DNA of 64,000 nucleotides from Limanda limanda (taxonomy: Eukaryota > Chordata > Actinopteri > Pleuronectiformes > Pleuronectidae), in NCBI RefSeq assembly GCF_963576545.1, contig NC_083655.1, positions 14,524,940 through 14,588,939 on the forward strand, in the 5' to 3' direction. The notes under the pieces are model-generated. The model had not been told where the DNA came from. It made no database searches and saw nothing but the letters and a program-made list of their open reading frames with translations. The translations under genes and the position numbers were made by a program. How positions within the stretch are numbered: position 1 is the first letter of the stretch; every line of letters begins with the position of its first letter. Positions 39,148-49,698 of this stretch are shown piece by piece.

Positions 39148-39158
39148 GGGGGGGGTAC
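39144..39158 (+). other. Polypurine tract of gypsy element
   Basis: TTGAGGGGGGGGTAC sits directly before the 3' LTR start. A purine run in this place primes plus-strand DNA synthesis in LTR retrotransposons. Confidence 0.8.
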
Positions 39159-39672
39159 TGTCAGGATTGTGTTGTATTGTTGTTTGGTTGTGTCTCCTCC
39201 CCCCTTTCTGTATGCGCCTGGGTAGGGTGTTGTGGTAGGAGGCGTGGCTGGCTCCGGCTGATGCAGACGAGGCACACCTGCACTCAATCTAACCCAATCA
39301 TCGCCTCCATATATACCTGGTCTCCTCAACACTTTGGCACCAGATTATTCCGTCTTCGATGGTATTTAGTAGATAGCTTAGTCTCGCCATGTTCTTGCCT
39401 CCCTGATTTCCGCTAACCTTTGTGTTCTCTTCAACCCAGAACTCTGTTGTGCTTCACCACCTGGATCTGCGACTCGCCGTGTACTCTGTCTACTACGTGC
39501 TTGCTGCCTGCTACCTGCTGGAAACCTGCACGCTACCTACTTGCTACCTGCCTGCAACCTGCCTGCTACCTGCCAGCTGCCTGCCGCTCCTGTCTGCCAA
39601 TAAACACCGTTACCTCCATACTATCCACTCTCCGTGTCTGCTTTGGGGTCCAACCTGTACTAAACCTTAACA
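39159..39672 (+). repeat. 3' LTR of the gypsy element
   Basis: 514 bp, almost identical to the 5' LTR (three substitutions by eye). It is shorter by a 7-bp CTACCTG unit and a 6-bp CCTTAA unit. TATA-like CATATATACC is near 39,308 and AATAAA is near 39,600. Confidence 0.95.
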
Positions 39673-39677
39673 TGATG

Positions 39678-40984
39678 TTTTGTCCAATTCGTCCCATTCT
39701 GTTATTCGTGGTTTGACACTCATTAATAAAAAAAAATATTAAAAGGGGTGAAAACTGACAAAGCTTGTGAGTTTGACAGTTTTTTGGTTGACAACTTTGG
39801 TCCAGTCTGAAATACCTCAGCACCGTTTGGATGGATTGACACAATATTCAGAAAGTTTTCCTCAGGCGCTGTGATAAGGTTGACATTTTTTATGTTTTTG
39901 ATGAAATGTCTGTGTGTGTGTGTGTCTGTGTGTGAGTTGAGAGCGAACAGGTGTTTCCCTTTCTGCAGCTTTTGTCCACTGACCTTTCCTCTTGAGAAAA
40001 TGACTCCCCCCCCCCCCCCCACACACACACACACACAAAGCCAGATTGTGTCCAGATATATTTTCTCATTATATTTAGCAGGCTGACTCATGGTGTCCTC
40101 CATTGTTTTAGGTGAACGCTCTCATTCAGATTTGTCCATGAGATTTGATAAAGCGTGATAAAGTCTGTTGTCTTGTGCTATTTTAACTTTCAGAATTAAC
40201 ATCCTGTGGGAGTATTCTTTGTAAAGCTCGGAACAGACTGATTCTATCAGTCGCCCACTGCGCTAATTGACAAAGCTTATTGACTCATCAGGGTGTTCAT
40301 CACTCAACAAGAATGATTTTTTCATCAAAGGCAATCAGCCAAACAATAGACCTGAGTAAAGAGTAAATAGGTTCTTGTGCACCATGCTAGTGAATTACCA
40401 CTTGTACAATCTTTAAGTAGCACTTCCCACCTTGTTCGTATCTATTAGGAGCTCCTCTCTTTGTCGTCTCCCTGCCGACACAGATACAGCGGAAGTTTCT
40501 AATAGACAGTGACTCATGGCAGACACGTGCAGTGCAGCAGTCTTTGTGAAGTCTGGTAATGGATTTTGAGCCTGTCCACGACTTCCCGACGAGCTGCCCA
40601 GTCCAGTGGAGAGAGGAAGGGAAGACGAGTGCGAGCGGCGGGAGGCTAATATTAAAGGAAACAGGAACACATGTAAGTGAAGCTCCAGGTGTTGCTGACA
40701 CGTTAATGCTTCAGTTTAGTCCGAGCACAGTTCACAGACCGAACCACGTCCTCTATATGAAGGAAGAGGAAGCTTTTTAACTGGTGCTAAGTCATTTATG
40801 AGCAGTGTCGCAGAGGTTATGTTGGGGTCCATCATCCGCTGCGTCCCGTGTGACTGAGCAGATGAGTGATCGTCAGCAGAACTGTCACTGTCCTGGACGG
40901 CATAATACCAAGGTTTATATGGCTGTTTCTAATATTAACATACACAGGTCAGAGTATTAGGAACACCTCTGAATATAATGAATA
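39678..40984. other. Stretch with no recognisable gene
   Basis: Contains a GT run (39,908-39,934) and a poly-C run joined to a CA run (40,007-40,036). No coding signature. Confidence 0.5.
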
Positions 40985-40986
40985 TC

Positions 40987-41261
40987 GAGGACATGACGTC
41001 GCCCACAAAGTGAAGCCATGGTTTCTGTCATTTTAGGTCGTTCTTATCAACCTGCTCAAAAGTTTGGTTTTAATTATTTATGTAATGCTGTAAAAACAGG
41101 GTGAACATTATGATTGACAGCTGAGACAGACCTACAATTGGACATGTGTATCAGTGGTGACCCAGAAACTGCAGGTCGGACTCTGGTGAATCAGACCCTG
41201 GCAACCTTATCCAGGATATTCTGCCAACAGAAGGAAATGGTGTCTTTATATACAGTCTATG
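40987..41261. repeat. MITE-like family, copy 4
   Basis: Carries GAAGCCATGGTTTCTGTCAT followed by TTTAGGTCGTTCTTAT, then AAAAACAGGGTGA and GATTGACAGCTGAGAC. It ends with GTGTCTTTATATACAGTCTATG, the right terminal repeat of the family. The inner phrases match copies 1 and 2. The left terminal repeat is missing. Confidence 0.6.
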
Positions 41262-43911
41262 CACCAAACGAATACCTGTATAATAGCAGTTTCTATTTAT
41301 AGTAAATCAGTATATAAGATACTACAGCAACCATCAGTGAATAGCCCAAAAAACTTTTCCTCTGTATTTTCTCGGGAAGAGGTGCATGTGTGAATGCAAA
41401 TGTCGGAGTGAAACCCTAGGTATTTTCTGCAGATTTCATCTGCCTGGCCTCCTGGTATAACATCATTTGAGTTGATGTGTTGAACACAGCAGGGGATCCC
41501 CCCGCTGGAGTCAGATGTCAAGAGAGTTCGTGGTGATAAGAGCTGACGATGGTGTCGAGCTGATGTAAAGAAAATCGCTTGATTTCGTTTTAATACGTGA
41601 CTTCCTCTGTCTGCTGCACCCAGCTGCTCCACCTGTCACCTGAATAATGCAGAGGACATGATGCCGCTGTGGACGCGTCTGTGCAGAGAACCTCCCGCTG
41701 GGTTGTGCATGTGTGAAAAAACAACTACTGATTTCACCCGTAGGTCATGTCTGAAAACGGCTTAATTATTAAGGATGTGGTAATGAAGACCCTTAGAGGG
41801 TGCTTTGTTGAGCAGAGGATATTTGTTTACATACAATTACATTGTGGTGGAAAACAGGAAGCTTGGTCTAATAAAGCCTTGAGTACTGTCAGGCTTCTGC
41901 CAAATGATTTCTAATAAGGAGACAAACAGGCAGCTGCCTCAGACTGGCTTCATGTCTTTGTGTTACTGTGTGTGAGCATATGCACAGTGACGTTGTGGAC
42001 AATTTAAAACCAAGAACACTTGCCATCATCATCACAAGCTTGTTCAAATAGTTTTGTAGTTATTACATCTTTATACAAACTTATTTTCCATTTGAGGGAG
42101 ACAACGGTGGAAGCATCACTACAACTCAGCAGGAACCGAGCGAGGCCTGTGCTGAACAGTGACCTCCGACCCTGGACAATTCAATTAAGCACAAGAAGAA
42201 TTTTAACCCAATATTTTTAATCACAGACAAATATTCGAACTCACCGACAACACTGTCACATTGTGGTCAAATCAGGCATCTTTAGGAGACTGATATCTAC
42301 GAATGTGTGCAATTTTGTATTGTATTGTATTTAAATGTGGTTAAGTAACAGTGTTTTATACACTCAGCGTTATTTTAGTTGGCAATGCGGTGTCGTGAAT
42401 AGAAAAACCCTGCAGAGATCCCACTCGCACAAACACGAGGGTAAGAATTTACTCTGTATTCAGTTTGAATGTACCCTTATCTTCACAGTTTATGTACTAT
42501 TAAAATATAAGAGGCAGTATGTGTTAGGCAGTAAGTATTACACGTAAAGTGCAATTCAGTTGTTATTGTAATTCAGAGTTGGTATTATTGAACTCTTACA
42601 GGGACTATTTCTCTTCGCGGGTGAAGAACCACAAACATGTCATCAGACTACAGTTGCTTTTAAAACCAGACATTACCACTGATACAGCCCAACTCATCGT
42701 AAAGGAGCGGTTCACTGTTTATTTGGCTCTGGTTTTACTAGGTTACAAACCTCCACAACAACAAAAGCTCCTGTTCTCAGTATCTATGTGGTAACAACAC
42801 GATTAGAGCTAATGAACCAGCTGGAATCATGTGAGGGAGCTCTGTTTTCCTTGTTCCTCACATTCCACTGACACTGTTTGAATGCCCCAAAAGTCCAGCC
42901 TTAATTAATGAGTGGAAAAAAGAAGTGCTCAAAACAAATGAGTCCGACATTACTATTCAGCTCATGAGAAGAACAATGTTGGATCTTTTATTCAGTTGAT
43001 GTTTTACGCAGAAGCGTCTGTGAAGCGTCTGCACATGGAAACACAGGGAAGAGAGAAGAATGACTGGGTTACCAGGCAGACAGATGGAGGGAGAGCTGGA
43101 TGAAGGCAAAGAAGGCAGATAACAGCCAGACAGACAGATGGAGGAGGATGAGACACAGCAGGTAGAGAGAATGAAGAAGGAAAAAGGAAAAGGTGCTTGG
43201 TTCGATCATTGATGGAGTAAAAGGAGAGAGACGGTGAGAAAACACTGGTTGCCCTCAGAAAGATGCTAAACCTGCAGCACCGATTAAAGTCATCGCAGAT
43301 AATCTTGATATACCACACGATCCTTTCTTTTTTTCTCCTTTTTTTGTCATTCCGTCCAACCTGTGGCCTCCTCCTCTACAATGCTACTTTATAATTGCTC
43401 TAACTCCAGAAGCTTTGTATCTTCCTTTCACCTTTCATGATCACATCGTCCTTCTCTGTGACCTTCTCCTGCAGCCGACTCACCGTCCACCTTGTCACAC
43501 ATTGATTTGGCCATTTTCAATTTGTCCTCAGAGGCAGCCTGAGCCTTCATCTCGCCATGTTCTTCCATCCAGACATCCCCTCTCTTTGAACTGAAGCCGT
43601 CTCAAAAACACTTCCGTCTCTTCTCTCCCTCTCAGCCTCCTCCTCCCTGAACTTTTCATCCAGAGTAATTCACCTGTTCATGGTCTGTTCAGTCTTTTCG
43701 CAGCTGAGAGCAGGACTCCACCACTGACCTCAGTGTTATGATCATGTTCTCAATGAAGGCTCAAGCGGATGGTTGTCATACTTTCACCTCATCATTTTCC
43801 CTTTGCTTGGTCTTTCCGCCGACCTCTCAAGCAACTCTATCACTGTGGGATGACAGATACCATATCCACTTCAAGCCCACACCACATATTTGGAAGCTGT
43901 TTGTAGAATGG
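41262..43911. other. Stretch with no recognisable gene
   Basis: No exon supported. About 43,020-43,220 is purine-rich, with repeated AGACAGATGGAGG words. Confidence 0.5.
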
Positions 43912-44137
43912 TAAATGATTTTGTATTTATTTAGCGCTTTTCTAGTCTTGATGACCACTCAAAGCTATTTACAGTACATTTTTACATTCACACACACATG
44001 CATACAGTCTATGAGGGGCAATTCAGGGTTCAGCATCTTGCCCAAGGACACTTCGGCATGCAGATGGGGAAGACTGGGGATCGACCTGCCGACCTTCAGG
44101 TTGAAGGACGACCGCTCTACCCCTCAGCCACAGGCAC
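43912..44137 (-). repeat. tRNA-derived SINE
   Basis: Read on the minus strand, it begins TGGCTGAGGGGTAGAGCGG (A-box region). It continues to GGTCGGCAGGTCGATCCCC (B-box region), then TGCATGCCGAAGTGTCCTTG and GGCAAGATGCTGAACC. It ends with a tail reading AAAAGCGCTAAATAAATAC. The head follows tRNA promoter layout and the body is a repeat familiar in teleosts. Target duplications were not resolved. Confidence 0.75.
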
Positions 44138-44449
44138 GTACTTTCAATAAATTCTTGGCAGGTGATCAGGATGAACCATTTGTATTTTTACTGCTGCTGA
44201 GCCCAGTCAGGAGGTGAGTAAAAACGTCTTTTCCTCTCCACTTCTGCAATATTGCCTTGTGATGTTGAAAAAAATGACCCAGCCAAAGATGGATGAGGAC
44301 AAAAGTATGATGGATAGATGGATGGATGAACTGTTGTGGAGTAAGTGTTGTAATATCTGCAGAGAGAATATTCCAACCCTCACCTTTGGTCTCAAGCTCT
44401 TCGAGGTGACAGAAAAAACAAGATTGCAGAGAGCAACGGCTGGAATTAG

Positions 44450-44685
44450 TTTTCTCCCTTGCAGAGAAGAGAGCACAGAGTAGAACTGCTGCTCTTTCAT
44501 GTCGAAAGGGGACAGATGAAAGGGTCCAACCTGGAGGAGACCCGGGAGAAACGCAATACTCACTCAAGGGACTAACTTTCCCATATGGCATGGGAATGTG
44601 TCAGGAGGTCTAGAATAGCCCACTTGATCGACAACCTCCACGACTCGTGCCTGTATAAGTGGAAGATATGGAAGGATGGATGGTG
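44450..44685 (+). mobile_element. Non-LTR retrotransposon 3' end, decayed copy 2
   Basis: Contains ACTGCTGCTCTTTCATGTCG, AAAGGGGACAGATGAAAGG and GGAGGAGACCCGGGAGAAAC, and ends in GGAAGATATGGAAGGATGG. This is the same order as the copy near 5.6-5.8 kb, with a GGAT-rich tail. The protein frame is destroyed. Confidence 0.6.
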
Positions 44686-45204
44686 ACGTTCAAATGAGTT
44701 AAGCTTGATCAAAAATGAAATTCATTTTTTTTTAATTTAATTAGAAAAACTCCCATTGATGTTTGTTTTTAAGCTTGTAAACAATTTTCTTCTTTGAAAG
44801 TTTGAAAAAATTCAGACCTTTCTTTGATTGTGTGAACTCCATAAAGTGATGGTGTGCTTTTTTCATTTCCATACTGATGAGGGTTGATGGTTCTATGTTA
44901 GGGAGGAAATCAACCTGACTCTACTGGTTCCAAGAATAATCATTATGTGAGCAAAGAAGGAAACTACACAGCGACAGAATGAAGCTAATGAGGAGGTAGG
45001 AGAAGAATCATTCACAGACACATAGACTCTGACTCTGGCACATCAGGTTGAAGTGAACGGCTGATATGAAAATGCAAATACTAGTGGTAATGGTATGGAT
45101 ATGACATTTGTGTCCTAGCAAGACACATATTAAAATCTGCAGTGACGATTTGTGGATGGGTGGTTGGGTGATTGGATGGACAGAGGGGTGGATGACTGGG
45201 TGAA

Positions 45205-45348
45205 GGGATGGATGGATGGATGGATGGATGGATGGATGGATGGATGGATGGATGGATGGATGGATGGATGGATGGATGGATGGATGGATGGATGGATGGA
45301 TGGATGGATGGATGGATGGATGGATGGATGGATGGATGGATGGATGGG
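45205..45348. repeat. (GGAT)n tetranucleotide array
   Basis: About 36 consecutive GGAT units with no interruption that I can see. The MDGW open frame across it is a repeat artefact. Confidence 0.97.
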
Positions 45349-46108
45349 TTAAAATATCACTTCAGTTGGTGACACACAAAGAAATTCACTTTGCTCAAAT
45401 TAATACGCTATATTAACACAATTAATATCAATTTAATATAATGATATTGAGTCAACAGTTCTTACTGATCACACACAAAAGTTAGTTTCCCTTACCAACC
45501 TCTCTCCACTCTGTCTGTACTAGATGTTTGCGATCAGGCCTTCTGTTGACTTGGCGGCCGAACTCTAAGCTCATTGAAATACTAAATCGACAGATCAGAG
45601 CTGAGCTGTTTTTCTCATTATCACACATCCCAGACAAAATCCTAAACCAACTCCATTTTAACAAAAAACTAATCTAGAGCCCTCGTCTAGAAATGTTGAG
45701 TACGTGGCTGTGACTTTTCTCTCCTCTCTGAGCATCACACATTTCAGTGTTACACCAGGGGGCCATATTTTGTAGGAGAATGAGTTGCTAAAAGATTTCC
45801 CCCTGCATGTTCCGATGATGGGAACCAGTCTGATGTAAAAACGTCTCCTTGTTAGGACTCAAAAAGATGGAGCAACCAAAAAACCCCTAACCCCCACCAC
45901 CACCAGCCCGAGAAAACAAACATGTCTGAAATACGAGGGAGACCTCTGCTTTGAATAAACATGAATTGAGTTATGCTACATACCCTCAGGCTCTGGTGAG
46001 GAAAATACATGGTTGGCATTTGCATAATGGACATTCTGTCTATATTCATATCTGTAAGTTTCCTGGTTTTTAATCAAACAGGACATGGGCCTCTGTTCTC
46101 TGCAAACC

Positions 46109-46140
46109 ATATATATATTTATATATATATATATATATAT
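46109..46140. repeat. (AT)n run
   Basis: AT dinucleotide run with one TTT interruption. Confidence 0.9.
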
Positions 46141-46214
46141 CCAGCAAGAAACACAAAGGAACTGAGACATTTTTACAGAGAATGTTTAATCTTTAACTTG
46201 TAACTTTCTCCTTA

Positions 46215-46565
46215 AAGGCTCAGGGTGTAGAATTTGAGTGACATCTAGTGGTGAAGGTGCATGTTGCAGCTGAATACCCTTCACCCCAGCCTCGCCTTCC
46301 AAACACAAAAGTGAACCTGTGGTAGCCTTCAGTTATCACAAAAACTTTAAAGGTGTTTAGTTTGTCCTGTCTGGACTACTGCAAAAAACACTGCTCCCTC
46401 TGTAGAGAGGACCCACTCCCAATGTAAACATAAAGTATTTAAATATGAACGGCTCAGACTTGGGTAAAGAAAACAACAATTCATATAATTGAGATGAAAC
46501 ACTACGATTAGAAGACAGCATGTGTTGCTTTAGACTCAGTTGCATATAAAATATGAATGTCTTCC
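46215..46565. repeat. Common teleost interspersed repeat (MITE-like)
   Basis: Contains GTGTAGAATTTGAGTGACAT, CTAGTGGTGAAGGTGCATG, AACCTGTGGTAGCCTTCAG and AGAGAGGACCCACTCCCAAT in order. I recognise this as a widespread fish repeat. It has no coding capacity. Confidence 0.55.
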
Positions 46566-46913
46566 TCGTTGTCTGACTGGGACTGGATTCCAATGTAACT
46601 GGGCTAATTCAGTTGTTTGGTCAAAAGAAACTGGACTTTGGCCTGAACTGACCTAAGCTTTGTTTTACCTTTGAAGTTTATTTCCTTTAGAATATGAATC
46701 ACTGTGGCAACCAATCCGGAATCTTTTTGCTCTGAGGCAACAGTGCTAACATGCCTCCCAGCAGTTATTATTTTCTTATACATTAGAAATATTAACCATA
46801 AATATAAAATTGATCAAAACAGATATAACATTTATGACAATGGTTGTTGGATGTTTAGGCTGCAGCCTCACACTTTCAGCCTCATAATGACAAACAGTTT
46901 AAAGTTATGTGTA

Positions 46914-46994
<81 letters not shown>

Positions 46995-47809
46995 TGTGTC
47001 CCCTGCATTGTTACTGTGAACTGTGTGAGTGATGGAAAGCAGAAGGAGCTGCTTGGTAAACAGCTCCCTCCAATGGCCGACAAGCAGAACAGTTCTGTTC
47101 ACCTGTTCAGGCAACAGGACTGAGGTTCAGATCAACAGTCTGTAAAACAAACAAAGAGGTGTTTCGTTTTATTCCAGGAACCATCGCACTGTGAACATGT
47201 GCAGCTGAGGAAATTCTCTGTTTACCTGATACATGCACCTGTAGCTGTTAAAACTGTTATGAGCCTATGTGCTGGTCTGGTCACTGTTATAAATCTTACA
47301 TTTTCTAAGCTTTGTATCAAAAACTTTTACAAGCATAATCTTTGTTTGCTTCCTGGAGGGAGGAATGAATCATTTTCAATTGAAGTCCACCTTCAGAATA
47401 AAAGCATACCTGCTCTATTATATTCTGGTTTCCCGAGGCCAGAGAGAGACGCTGCCATCATGAACAAGTTTGTGGTCAAATATCTTGTCATCTGTAGATC
47501 GTGTTTTTCTGAGAATGTCTCTTGAACTATACAGTTGTCTTTGACAACCTTGACAACTTAGGTTTTATTTTGAAGGCATCATATTTTATTGTGGCTTATT
47601 GCTAGGTAATCTAATGTGCCACCACCTGTGATTTGGTAGATTGAATTATTGACAAAGGAAATAAAGAGGACATGAGGTAATGTGTTCTTTTGTATTTGTT
47701 ATGTATTTGAGGTTATTGTACGTTTGTGCAATTGGCTCTATTGTGTATTTACTGTTGTTTTCTGTAACTCCCTCCACTCTCCTGCCTACAACAATAACAC
47801 AGCAGCCCT
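46566..47809. other. Stretch with no recognisable gene
   Basis: Contains the GT tract at 46,916-46,999. Nothing else was recognised before the LINE fragment. Confidence 0.5.
46916..46999. repeat. (GT)n microsatellite
   Basis: Pure GT tract of about 80 bp with one TC interruption near the right end. Confidence 0.97.
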
Positions 47810-48425
47810 GCTTCTCTTCATTTGCTCCCTGTTGGTTCTAGAATTGATTTTAAGATTTCTCTGATCACATTTAAAGCACGCTGGAGCCTGGCCTCAAGCT
47901 ACATCACAGAAATGTTGTCCCCCTATGTGCCTGTTCGCAGCCTTATATCCTCAGGTGGATCACTGCTGGCTGTTCCAAAGGCCAGTCTGAAAACTAAAGA
48001 TGCCATCAGGGCCCCTCTGTGACATAGATTATGTAAATAGTGATTGTGTGAGGATGACCACTGCACCTTCTGTTGTTAGTGTGGCTCTTTCTTTACCTCC
48101 TAACTGAAACTGTGAACCAGCTCATGCTCAGTAGTTTACTGATGCTCTTGTACACTGTCCATCTTTATGAATTCTGGTTTCTTTCTGGTTCAGACAGTTC
48201 CTCACCATGTGGAGTCATCTTGTTTGAAATTGTTTTTATTATTTCATTGCATTAGTAGAAAGTATTACATGTTCACTTATTATTACTTTTCTGCAGTCTA
48301 TTTCTGACTGTCCTTTGCTGCTGTAACAAGGCAGAGGGTGTCGCTCCTTGTACTATTTGTTGAGCCCTATGAGGCAAATTGTGATTTGTGAATATGGACT
48401 ACACAAATAAAAGAAAGTATTGATT
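47810..48425 (+). mobile_element. LINE 3' end (L2/Rex-like), truncated
   Basis: The plus-strand frame reads SRIDFKISLITFKARWSLAS followed by SYITEMLSPYVPVRSL and LLAVPKASLKTKDAIRAP. This matches the C-terminus of fish L2/Rex-type LINE ORF2. The 3' tail ends ATATGGACTACACAAATAAA and AGAAAGTATTGATTTGATT, a typical LINE tail. The element is 5'-truncated. Its 3' tail ends within about 15 bp of the start of the direct repeat at 48,439. Confidence 0.8.
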
Positions 48426-48438
48426 TGATTCTGAGTCT

Positions 48439-48650
48439 CCATCAACTGAGATGCTAAATGGGAAAGACAGTTTAGAAAGTTGATGGAATTATTACTCTGA
48501 TTCATCACTCGTACGCAACAAGAAACAGTACAAATTCTCAAAATGTTTGTTTACAATTGTGACTCAGTAATAGGAGATTTCGTTATGCACAAAACTCTTC
48601 ACAGCTCACAAACCCCTATCGTGCACAACAGAACAAATCATTTATAAAGT
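48439..48650. repeat. Direct repeat A, left copy
   Basis: Shares about 200 bp with 51,935-52,157, in the same orientation. Examples are GTTGATGGAATTATTACTCT, TTTGTTTACAATTGTGACTC and AGTAATAGGAGATTT, then GCTCACAAA and CCCTATCGTGCA. The two copies differ by scattered substitutions and short gaps. Together they bracket the MIF4G gene. Confidence 0.9.
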
Positions 48651-49395
48651 GGATAGAAGTTTTATATAAAGAGTTAAAGCATGAAAATAACTTTATTTTC
48701 TGGCTTTCAACTTGAGAAATTTGTAAAGTTAGAGTTTAAATGTGTTATATCATCTTAAATAAAACCTCTATTTAGTTCTCATGTAAACAAATGAAGAGGA
48801 CAACATGATCAGATTCAACTTGGAGCTGCACAATCAGAAAATGTATGAATATCAGTCTGTTATCAGGATTTGTTATATTTCCTTCTCTTCCTTCATAATT
48901 ACTGGATGCAGCAGTTTCTCAGAAGCACATATTACGGCGATAAGACATCACAAACCAAAATCAAACTCTGTGTAATATCACGTCATATCCTTTAATTAGA
49001 ATAGAAAAAGTGTATTTACATTCACATGTACAGTGGCATACAATACAACTTTACAATAACGGCGTGCTCCAAAGTCTGTACAGGGTTAAAGTGACACATG
49101 TTGAGTTTACAGTGTGGATGGATGAAGACGAGGTGCAAACTTTACAAGCCTCTGACTGAAGGAACGGTTCACCTGAGCCGGTGAGGATCAGAAACATGAT
49201 GTAAAAGTTTTGAAAATATCTCATCTCTCATTTGATATTTTACACATTTTCATAAGATCAGACACTCATAATTATTAATAAAATCTGGACAGTGGTGTTT
49301 CTTCAGTACTTTTCAGTTTCCCGATAAAAACACTTAAAAACGTCTTTTTGCTGGAATAAAAACCAAATGAAATGTCTTTGTGTGATGTCTTACTT
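48651..49395. other. 3' flank of the MIF4G gene
   Basis: AT-rich sequence with no coding signature. It could include the 3' untranslated region of the minus-strand MIF4G gene. Confidence 0.4.
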
Positions 49396-49698
49396 TCACA
49401 TTAACTCATTTATTTCCTTATTTCCTTCTTGACTCAGCCCCGTCATGAAAGCTTGAAAGTTTTCAGTGACACAGCTGACGGACTCCTCAGGCCGGACCTG
49501 CTCCTTCCTCACAGCTTCTTCAGAGGCCGCTGGAGCTTCCTCCTCTGTCTCCTCGGTCCTCTGGCAGGATGGAAAGCCAAAGGTGATGTCCACCTGCGGC
49601 TGATCCTTGTAGGCGGCAGCATGGAGAAGTACCACGGGCTTGGATGGAACGCGTCTCCTCTTCTCGCCCCTCCGATCAAGTCGGTTCCATGGCTTCTT
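49396..49698 (-). pseudogene. Duplicated 5'-exon segment of the MIF4G gene
   Basis: This minus-strand open frame follows directly after, and in the same frame as, the stop codon of the MIF4G gene. Its C-terminal part reads TEEEAPAASEEAVRKEQVRP, then EESVSCVTENFQAFMTGLSQ. This is nearly identical to residues 26-70 of the MIF4G protein's own first exon. At the DNA level 49,430-49,551 and 51,207-51,328 differ by about four bases in 122. It is most likely a remnant first exon of a tandem duplicate. It could also be 3' untranslated sequence of the gene above. I see no evidence that it is translated. Confidence 0.65.

Larger units (their letters stand above)
34857..39672 (+). mobile_element. Ty3/gypsy LTR retrotransposon (chromovirus type)
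   Basis: Two LTRs (34,857-35,383 and 39,159-39,672) start TGTCAGGATT and end CTTAACA. The insertion is flanked by TGATG on both sides (34,852-34,856 and 39,673-39,677), a 5-bp target duplication. Between the LTRs are a gag remnant with a zinc knuckle, protease, reverse transcriptase, RNase H, integrase and a C-terminal chromodomain, in the Ty3/gypsy order. The element is about 4.8 kb. The 5' interior is deleted: gag reading frame begins right at the LTR edge and there is no primer-binding site. The pol frame is shifted between RNase H and integrase. It is therefore a young but defective copy. Confidence 0.95.

Noticed and set aside
39723..40103. 126-codon minus-strand open frame beside the 3' LTR
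   Set aside because: It crosses poly-C and CA runs and shows no domain.
45152..45416. Repeated MDGW open frame
   Set aside because: Product of the GGAT tetranucleotide array.
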